In this document: piece by piece, positions 58,677 through 64,000 of the stretch
How positions within the stretch are numbered: position 1 is the first letter of the stretch
Layout: the number at the start of each line of letters is the position of its first letter
Source of the DNA: Caballeronia telluris
Lineage (GTDB): Bacteria; Pseudomonadota; Gammaproteobacteria; Burkholderiales; Burkholderiaceae
Assembly (NCBI RefSeq): GCF_001544495.1
Contig: NZ_FCNZ02000018.1
Span: 62,001-126,000 of the forward strand
Length of the DNA: 64,000 bases
Direction: 5' to 3'
Notes under the pieces: model-generated
Seen by the model: only the letters and a program-made list of their open reading frames with translations
Databases searched by the model: none
Told to the model about the DNA's origin: nothing
Program-made: the position numbers and the translations under genes

Positions 58677-59614
58677 GGCGCGATCCGCTCCGCGACGCGC
58701 ATCACGGCGGAACGGGCGCGCGGATTGGCCGCGACCTCGCCTTCGCTCGCGAACACGCGGCCGACGATACGCATCGGCGGGCTCGGCAGATCGACGGCGC
58801 GGATCGGCAGGCGGCGATCGATTGCGGGCGCGCTCGCGTGCGCTTGCATGAACCGCTTGACGATCCGATCCTCGAGCGAATGAAAGCTGATCACGACCAG
58901 CCGCCCCCCTTGCTCCAACAGCGCCAATGCCGCTTCAAGAACTACCTGCAGCTCCGCAAGCTCTTGATTGATGTGAATCCGTATAGCCTGAAAGGTGCGA
59001 GTTGCCGGGTCCTTGCCCTTCTCACGGGTTTTGACGACGTGACCCACGATTTCGGCAAGCTCGCTCGTGCTGACGAGAGGCCCAAGACGGTCGGACTCTG
59101 CCCGGCGAGCAACAAGCGCCTTTGCAATCTGAAAAGCAAACCGTTCTTCCCCATAATCTCTGATCACCTCCGTCAATTCCTGCACCGTTGCCCGCGCGAG
59201 CCACTCGGCCGCCGACTCGCCTCGAGTCGGGTCCATCCGCATATCGAGCGGGCCTTCCGCCCGGAAGCTGAAGCCGCGACCCGGATCGTCCACTTGCGGC
59301 GACGACACCCCGAGGTCCAGCAACACACCCGATACCCGCGCTACTCCTCGTTCGCTTGCCGCGTCGCGCAAGGCAGCAAAGCTGTCGTGCACGATCGAAA
59401 AGCGTGAGTCCTGAATCTGTTGCGCCGTGGCGATTGCAAGCGGATCCTTGTCGAAAGCGATCAGTCGCCCTGCATCCGCAAGCTTCGCCAGAACCGCCCG
59501 GCTATGGCCGCCGCGACCGAACGTGCCATCTATATAGATACCGTCCGTGCGCGTGACCAACGCATCTACCGCTTCATCCAGCAGCACCGTGCGATGCTGC
59601 AATTCGTTTCCCAT
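58673..59614 (-). CDS. rsmH: 16S rRNA m4C1402 methyltransferase
   Basis: A 313-residue SAM-dependent enzyme acting on 16S rRNA in the decoding site. The SAM site [33 protein letters not shown] and [14 protein letters not shown] are diagnostic. I use the ATG at 59614 ([16 protein letters not shown]), which gives the family length; an ATG at 59626 would add four residues. It lies 27 bases after mraZ. Confidence 0.96.
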   Translation of the reverse strand: MGNELQHRTVLLDEAVDALVTRTDGIYIDGTFGRGGHSRAVLAKLADAGRLIAFDKDPLAIATAQQIQDSRFSIVHDSFAALRDAASERGVARVSGVLLDLGVSSPQVDDPGRGFSFRAEGPLDMRMDPTRGESAAEWLARATVQELTEVIRDYGEERFAFQIAKALVARRAESDRLGPLVSTSELAEIVGHVVKTREKGKDPATRTFQAIRIHINQELAELQVVLEAALALLEQGGRLVVISFHSLEDRIVKRFMQAHASAPAIDRRLPIRAVDLPSPPMRIVGRVFASEGEVAANPRARSAVMRVAERIAP

Positions 59615-59641
59615 CGCAGGTGCCATATGTTCAGCGCCGCG

Positions 59642-60070
59642 TCAGAAGGTGAAATTCTTCAGCGCTTCGGGCATGCCCTGCGCCATCGCCGCCGCTTCCT
59701 TCGCGGCGTACGTGTCTGCATCCCACAGCTCGAAGCGATTTCCCATACCGAGCAGCGTCACGTTTTTCTCGAGCGACGCCGCCGAGCGCAATTCCGGCGA
59801 CACGAGCACACGCCCGGCGGTGTCGAGTTCGACGTCCATTGCATTGCCAAGGAAAATGCGCTGCCACCAGGCGGCTTCCATCGGAAGCGCGGCGACCTTT
59901 GCGCGAAAGACTTCCCACTCGGGGCGGGGAAACAGCAACAGGCATCCATCCGGGCTCTTCGTGAGCGTCACCCGGCCTTCTGCCTGTGCTTGCAGCGCTT
60001 CCCGATAGCGAGACGGAACCGACATCCGTCCTTTCGCATCGAGCGTCAGCGCCGACGCCCCCTGGAACAC
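59642..60070 (-). CDS. mraZ: Transcriptional regulator MraZ
   Basis: A 142-residue AbrB-like DNA-binding protein with two swapped-hairpin repeats, first gene of the dcw cluster. It binds repeats in its own promoter and represses the cluster (shown in E. coli). [23 protein letters not shown] and the second copy with [14 protein letters not shown] show the tandem fold. Translation starts at GTG with AGGAG upstream. Confidence 0.96.
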   Translation of the reverse strand: MFQGASALTLDAKGRMSVPSRYREALQAQAEGRVTLTKSPDGCLLLFPRPEWEVFRAKVAALPMEAAWWQRIFLGNAMDVELDTAGRVLVSPELRSAASLEKNVTLLGMGNRFELWDADTYAAKEAAAMAQGMPEALKNFTF

Positions 60071-60140
60071 TCGCCTCTCCTTTTTTTGCGACGCCCCGCT
60101 GGCGTCTCGCTCTGTTGGAATATGCCGGAAAGTGCTATCG

Positions 60141-60180
60141 GAATCACACGAAAATACACTTTCTCACACGTTCTCCCACT
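60141..60180 (-). promoter_or_regulatory. Four 10-bp direct repeats, probable MraZ operator
   Basis: Read on the minus strand: AGTGGGAGAA, CGTGTGAGAA, AGTGTATTTT, CGTGTGATTC. The core (G)TGGGN/TGTGN recurs every 10 bases, as in the TGGGN repeats with 5-base spacers bound by MraZ in other bacteria. They start at the -10 and run over the predicted transcription start. Confidence 0.7.
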
Positions 60181-60206
60181 TTAGAGGAACGTATTTCGAG
60201 GGTCAA
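60178..60206 (-). promoter_or_regulatory. mraZ (dcw cluster) promoter
   Basis: Minus-strand TTGACC (60201-60206, five of six), a 17-base spacer and TAAAGT (60178-60183, four of six). Position and overlap with the repeat array support it. Confidence 0.65.
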
Positions 60207-60460
60207 GGCTCCGCCCTTTTATTTGATTAATTTTGTTTTCCAGAACAAGGACTTAGCGCTGGACGTTGAAGTCGCTCAAAAGGCGAAAAGCGTTACGAAT
60301 GAATGAGCTAGTGCGAGATGTGAAGGTAGTACGTGAAATGAAGCGGGGAAGCGCGCGAATCGTAAAGCATCTGCAAGCCGGATTCGCGGCATGCGCGCTT
60401 GCCTCGGGCGTGCCGTGCGCGGTGGGAGGCGATCCCACCGCGCAGGAGACATTGAGTTGC

Positions 60461-61117
60461 TCAAATGCGATAAGCGGTGGTGGTCATGACCTTCGACGCC
60501 GCCCGCATCAGCGCGCGAACCGGGAAAGGCAATTCAGCGCCGCCCGCCGCGATGGCCGAGGCCGCATGCGCGCTTTCGTCGACGCGCATCTGCTCCACGA
60601 TCGCGCGCGATGCCAGATCGTTCGCCGGCAGCGTCTTCAAATGGCCGTCGAGATGATGCTCGACCTGGCGCTCGGTCTCCGCCATGAAGCCGAGACTCGT
60701 GCGGTCGCCAAAACGCCCGGCGAGAAGCCCGATCGCGAGCGAGCCCGCGTACCAGAGCGGATTCAGCAAGCTCGGGCGCGAATCCAGGTCCCTCAGCCGC
60801 TGGGCCGTCCACGCGAGGTGGTCTTCTTCCTCGCGCGCCGCGCGCTCGAAATCGTCCTTGAGCGCGGGCGAGGCCGTCGCGAACTTCTGCGCCTGATACA
60901 GCGCCTGCGCACACACTTCGCCGACATGGTTCACGCGCATCAGACCGGCCGCATGCGCCTTCTCTTCCGCGTTCAACTCCGGCGCCTCGACGGGCATACC
61001 GTACTCATCGACACCGCCCGCGGTTTTCGAAACCGGAACCGGACGCGTCATGCGACTTACGCCCGCCATCGACCGCAGTCCGCGATCGAACTCCGTAATC
61101 AGTTCATCTAGCGTCAT
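60461..61117 (-). CDS. coq7: 2-octaprenyl-3-methyl-6-methoxy-1,4-benzoquinone hydroxylase
   Basis: A 218-residue di-iron monooxygenase of ubiquinone synthesis. Carboxylate and His ligands are visible in [22 protein letters not shown] and [10 protein letters not shown]. The Coq7-type fold is four helices at the membrane surface. It stands alone on the minus strand between mraZ and the porin. IspB at 23 kb supplies the side chain for the same pathway. Confidence 0.94.
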   Translation of the reverse strand: MTLDELITEFDRGLRSMAGVSRMTRPVPVSKTAGGVDEYGMPVEAPELNAEEKAHAAGLMRVNHVGEVCAQALYQAQKFATASPALKDDFERAAREEEDHLAWTAQRLRDLDSRPSLLNPLWYAGSLAIGLLAGRFGDRTSLGFMAETERQVEHHLDGHLKTLPANDLASRAIVEQMRVDESAHAASAIAAGGAELPFPVRALMRAASKVMTTTAYRI

Positions 61118-61452
61118 TTATTCCTCCCCTCAACGTGCCATCGCCGCCCTGTCGTTCGCGATCCTTAGCAATCGCCATGCTTGACCAACTGTCTTGAAAA
61201 AGCGTGAAAAATGCGTCGCGCTTTGGAATTAGGGCAAACACGGGTCGCAAAAAAGCGGCGAAACGGGATTTTATCGCATGTTGCGTAAACGTCACAGGAC
61301 ATCGCCGAGCGGCCGGCTTTTCCTTTGTGCTCAAAAGCCTCTTTGTTACATTACGGTCAACTTCTTTGGAAGTACCCGGCGGGGACGTCAACACACTGGC
61401 GTTAGAACAGTGACCTTGCCAAACAGTCTCAACATCCTTGGAGATCATTTCA
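61118..61452. other. Upstream region of the porin gene
   Basis: 335 bases between coq7 and the porin, lower in GC than its surroundings. A loose promoter-like pair (TTGTGC / TACATT, about 61325-61355) may be present, but I cannot support it firmly. GGAG before the porin ATG is the only clear signal. Confidence 0.5.
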
Positions 61453-62628
61453 ATGAAAAAGTCGCTTCTCGCTCTGGCAGCACTGGGCACGTTTGCGGGT
61501 GCCGCTCAAGCACAAAGCAGCGTGACGCTGTACGGCATCATCGACGCTGGCTTCGTCTACAACAACAACCAAGCCGGCCAAAAGCTGTACTCGCTGAACA
61601 GCGGCAACCTGCAAGGCAGCCGTTGGGGCCTGCGTGGTACGGAAGATCTGGGCGGCGGCCTGAAGGCCGTGTTCGTGTTGGAAAACGGCTTCAACGTGAT
61701 GAACGGCCGTCTGGGCCAGGGCGGCGACGAGTTCGGCCGTCAGGCATACGTCGGTCTGTCGACGAGCCAGTTCGGTACGGTCACGCTGGGTCGTCAGTAC
61801 GACTCCGTCGTCGACTTCACCGGCGCATTGGAAGTCGGTAGCCAGTGGGCGACGTACTTCGGCGCGCACCCGGGCGACCTGGACAACATGAACAACTCGA
61901 ATCGCGTGAACAACGCGGTCAAGTACACGAGCGCAAACTACGCCGGCTTCACGTTCGGCGGCCTGTACAGCCTGGGCGGCAACGCCGGCCAGTTCAACCG
62001 CAACCAGATCTGGTCGCTGGGTGTTGGCTATAACCGCGGCCCGCTGCAATTGGGCGCCGGCTACTTGAACGTCAAGGACCCGAACTACTCGTTCTTCGGC
62101 AACAACGCGACGTCGAACACCACGACGACCGCAACGGGATCGTCGAACATGGCCGGCAGCCGCGTGTACTCGGGCTACGCTTCGGCGCATACGCAAGAAG
62201 TGATCTCGGCTGGCGCCGCTTACACGTTCGGCGCAGCAACGGTCGGCGCGACGTACAGCAACACGCAGTTCAAGGATGTCGGCACGGAAGGCGGTGCTGG
62301 CCTGAACCAGTTCGGAAACTTCGGCACCGCCAAGTTCCACAACGCCGAAATCAACTTCAAGTATCAGTTGACGCCGGCGCTCTTGCTGGGCGCGGCTTAC
62401 GACTACACGAAGGGTTACGGCATCAACGACGCGAAGTACCACCAAGCCATGCTTGGCACGGACTACTTCCTGTCGAAGCGCACGGACTTCTACGTTGCAG
62501 GCGTCTACCAGCACGCAATCGGCACGGATTCGACCAGGACCGCAGCAGTTGCGAACATCAACGGCCTGTCGCCGTCGACGACGTCGAACCAGGTTGCCGC
62601 GATCGTCGGTATCCGCCACAAGTTCTAA
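61453..62628 (+). CDS. Gram-negative trimeric porin (OmpC-like, Burkholderia type)
   Basis: A 391-residue outer-membrane beta-barrel for passive diffusion of small solutes. It has a signal peptide MKKSLLALAALGTFAGAAQA, then QSSVTLYGIIDAG, a start typical of the porin_4 family. The LQGSRWGLRGTEDLGGGLKAVF and GRQAYVGLS segments are conserved, and the protein ends with Phe (IVGIRHKF), the barrel-assembly signal. Codon use is more uniform than in neighbours, as expected for an abundant protein. A strong terminator follows. Confidence 0.95.
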   Translation: MKKSLLALAALGTFAGAAQAQSSVTLYGIIDAGFVYNNNQAGQKLYSLNSGNLQGSRWGLRGTEDLGGGLKAVFVLENGFNVMNGRLGQGGDEFGRQAYVGLSTSQFGTVTLGRQYDSVVDFTGALEVGSQWATYFGAHPGDLDNMNNSNRVNNAVKYTSANYAGFTFGGLYSLGGNAGQFNRNQIWSLGVGYNRGPLQLGAGYLNVKDPNYSFFGNNATSNTTTTATGSSNMAGSRVYSGYASAHTQEVISAGAAYTFGAATVGATYSNTQFKDVGTEGGAGLNQFGNFGTAKFHNAEINFKYQLTPALLLGAAYDYTKGYGINDAKYHQAMLGTDYFLSKRTDFYVAGVYQHAIGTDSTRTAAVANINGLSPSTTSNQVAAIVGIRHKF

Positions 62629-62657
62629 TAAGTCTGAATAAAGCAGTACCCGCTTGG

Positions 62658-62683
62658 AAAGGCGCCTTCGGGCGCCTTTTTTT
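62658..62683 (+). terminator. Porin terminator
   Basis: AAAGGCGCC - TTCG - GGCGCCTTT followed by further T, 30 bases after the stop. Confidence 0.92.
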
Positions 62684-62710
62684 ATGCGCTTTCGTTGCGA
62701 CAACGCAACA

Positions 62711-62746
62711 AAAAAGCCTCCGCGTCTCACGACGCGAAGGCTTTTT
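62711..62746. terminator. Bidirectional terminator, porin / acyl-CoA ligase
   Basis: A 16-bp stem with one mismatch (62711-62726 / 62731-62746), loop TCAC, with A-run on one side and T-run on the other. It ends the acyl-CoA ligase transcript on the minus strand and backs up the porin terminator. Confidence 0.87.
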
Positions 62747-62766
62747 ACTCGCACTCGATGCAGCTT

Positions 62767-64000
62767 CTACGCCTTGCCGTCGCGCAGTTCCCGCCTCAGG
62801 ATCTTGCCGACATTGCTCTTCGGCAGATCGCCGCGGAATTCGATGATGCGCGGCCGCTTGTAACCCGTCAGCTGGTCTTTGCAAAACGCCATCACGTCGG
62901 CTTCTGTCAGGCTCTGGTCCTTCTTGACGATGAAGAGCTTCACCGCCTCGCCCGAGTTCTGATCCTTCACGCCGACCGCCGCGACTTCGAACACGCCCGG
63001 CAGTTTCGCCACCACATCCTCGATCTCGTTCGGATACACGTTGAAGCCCGATACGAGAATCATGTCCTTCTTCCGGTCGACGATCTTCACGTAGCCGCGC
63101 TCGTCCATCACGCCGACATCGCCCGATTTGAAGAAGCCATCCGGCGTCATGACCTTGGCCGTTTCATCCGGCCGGTTCCAATAGCCCGCCATGACTTGCG
63201 GTCCGCGAATGCAGATTTCACCGGCGGCGCCGGGCGGGAGTTCGTTGTCGTCGTCGTCGCGGATCGAAATGTCCGTCGACGGGAACGGCAGGCCGATCGT
63301 CCCCGTGTATTCGGTCGCGGTCACCGGATTGCAGGTCACGCAAGGCGACGTCTCCGACAACCCGTAGCCCTCGATGATCGGCGCGCCCGTGGTCTCGAAC
63401 CAGCGCTTCGCCACCGCTTCCTGCACGGCCATGCCGCCGCCGTTCGCCGCGATCAGCTTCGAGAAGTCGAGACTCGCAAAATCCGGATGATTCAACAACG
63501 CGTTATAGAGCGTGTTGACAGCGGGGAACGTGTTGATCGGAATGCCCTTCAGCTCCTTGATCGTGCCCGCGATGTCCCGCGGATTCGGGATCAGCACGCC
63601 GAGGCCGCCGGTGCGGATCGTGAGCAGTCCGCAGACCGTCAGCGCGAAGATGTGATAAAGCGGCAGCGCGACGACGCACACGAACTGGTCGATATCCGGC
63701 CGCTTCTTGCGCGCCGGATCGAGCCACACTTCCGACTGCAACACGTTCGCGATGAGGTTTCGGTGCAGGAGCGTCGCGCCTTTCGCGACGCCGGTGGTGC
63801 CGCCCGTGTACTGGAGGAACGCGACGTCGTCGGGATTCTGCTCGACCGGCTGCAGCGTCGCGCGCGCGCCTTGTGCGAGCGCGTCGTTGAAGGGGATGTG
63901 GCCCGGCAGATGCCACTGCGGCACCATTTTCTTCACGCGACGCACGACGAAATTGACGACGAGACCCTTGATTCCCATCAGGTCGCCCATCGCCGCCACG
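62767..64000 (-). CDS. fadD: Long-chain fatty acid--CoA ligase, 5' end missing
   Basis: The last 410 residues of an AMP-forming ligase; the frame runs off the window. The phosphate loop YTGGTTGVAKGA, the A5 motif EGYGLSETSP, GFFKSGDVGVMDERGYVKIVDRKKD (A7/A8) and the catalytic Lys in PKSNVGKILRREL are all present. It activates fatty acids for beta-oxidation or lipid synthesis. The reading frame is still open at the window edge, so no start can be chosen. Confidence 0.93.
   Translation of the reverse strand, partial: VAAMGDLMGIKGLVVNFVVRRVKKMVPQWHLPGHIPFNDALAQGARATLQPVEQNPDDVAFLQYTGGTTGVAKGATLLHRNLIANVLQSEVWLDPARKKRPDIDQFVCVVALPLYHIFALTVCGLLTIRTGGLGVLIPNPRDIAGTIKELKGIPINTFPAVNTLYNALLNHPDFASLDFSKLIAANGGGMAVQEAVAKRWFETTGAPIIEGYGLSETSPCVTCNPVTATEYTGTIGLPFPSTDISIRDDDDNELPPGAAGEICIRGPQVMAGYWNRPDETAKVMTPDGFFKSGDVGVMDERGYVKIVDRKKDMILVSGFNVYPNEIEDVVAKLPGVFEVAAVGVKDQNSGEAVKLFIVKKDQSLTEADVMAFCKDQLTGYKRPRIIEFRGDLPKSNVGKILRRELRDGKA

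Larger units (their letters stand above)
60071..60460. other. Control region between mraZ and coq7
   Basis: About 390 bases. It holds the mraZ leader, the four 10-bp repeats and promoter (60141-60206), an AT-rich patch (60215-60245), and then sequence between the two genes in which I recognise no protein. Short open frames on both strands look like chance. Confidence 0.6.

Noticed and set aside
60266-61111. Plus-strand protein of 281 residues across the mraZ-coq7 gap
   Set aside because: Most of it lies opposite coq7 and is Arg-rich; the part in the gap resembles no protein.

Overview
The window is a stretch of GC-rich core chromosome from a betaproteobacterium of the family Burkholderiaceae (Burkholderia, Paraburkholderia or Caballeronia type). 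The signs are the gene content and order (tpx, PfkB-type kinase, glycine-zipper lipoprotein and lysine/alanine-rich histone H1-like gene in a row; pilBCD-coaE-zapD-yacG; rplU-rpmA-obgE-proB; a complete mraZ-to-ftsZ division/cell-wall cluster followed by lpxC and secA), the OmpC-like Burkholderia porin, and frequent GTG/TTG starts. I see no insertion sequence, prophage, CRISPR array, toxin-antitoxin pair or defence island. This is housekeeping DNA, and its interest lies mainly in regulatory DNA and one broken gene.

Layout. 1-4.1 kb: end of a DUF3426 membrane protein, thiol peroxidase, nucleoside/sugar kinase, glycine-zipper lipoprotein, and a repeat-rich histone H1-like protein on the other strand. 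4.4-11.7 kb: class Ia ribonucleotide reductase, with nrdB and nrdA separated by a DUF3820 gene and an oppositely oriented MFS transporter. 11.8-20.9 kb: ampD, PP0621 protein, ypjD, ffh, hypoxanthine phosphoribosyltransferase, marC, proS, rppH, CNP1-like lipoprotein. 19.8-24.3 kb: proB, obgE, rpmA, rplU (minus), then ispB and tRNA-Pro(CGG) (plus). 24.4-27.3 kb: an acetoacetate decarboxylase / 3-hydroxybutyrate dehydrogenase / patatin operon. 27.7-34.3 kb: a CorC/HlyC-type membrane protein, then pilB-pilC-pilD-coaE-zapD-yacG. 34.3-39.8 kb (minus): mutT, a DUF815 ATPase, argJ, secA. 40.1 kb: dciA. 40.7-60.1 kb (minus): lpxC, a peroxiredoxin gene with an in-frame stop, and the dcw cluster ftsZ-ftsA-ftsQ-ddlB-murC-murG-ftsW-murD-mraY-murF-murE-ftsI-ftsL-rsmH-mraZ. 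60.5-64 kb: coq7, a porin, and the 3' part of a long-chain acyl-CoA ligase.

How the parts work together. The dcw cluster makes the lipid II precursor and the septation machinery as one long transcription unit in which eight successive gene pairs overlap by ATGA. Upstream of mraZ I see a sigma70-like promoter followed by four 10-bp direct repeats that fit an MraZ autorepression site. Both nrdA and nrdB carry a pair of NrdR-box-like 16-mers with centres exactly 31 bp apart, each about 380-490 bases before the start codon, so the split ribonucleotide reductase genes appear to be co-regulated from separate promoters with long leaders.

The best leads for a second look are the paired NrdR boxes and long nrd leaders, the nonsense codon in the peroxiredoxin gene, two large perfect or near-perfect stem-loops with similar arms (8.1 and 41.7 kb), the MraZ repeat array, a 25-base palindrome in front of the acetoacetate decarboxylase operon, and the 18-bp tandem array inside the histone-like gene. 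I did not find a convincing undescribed multi-gene system.
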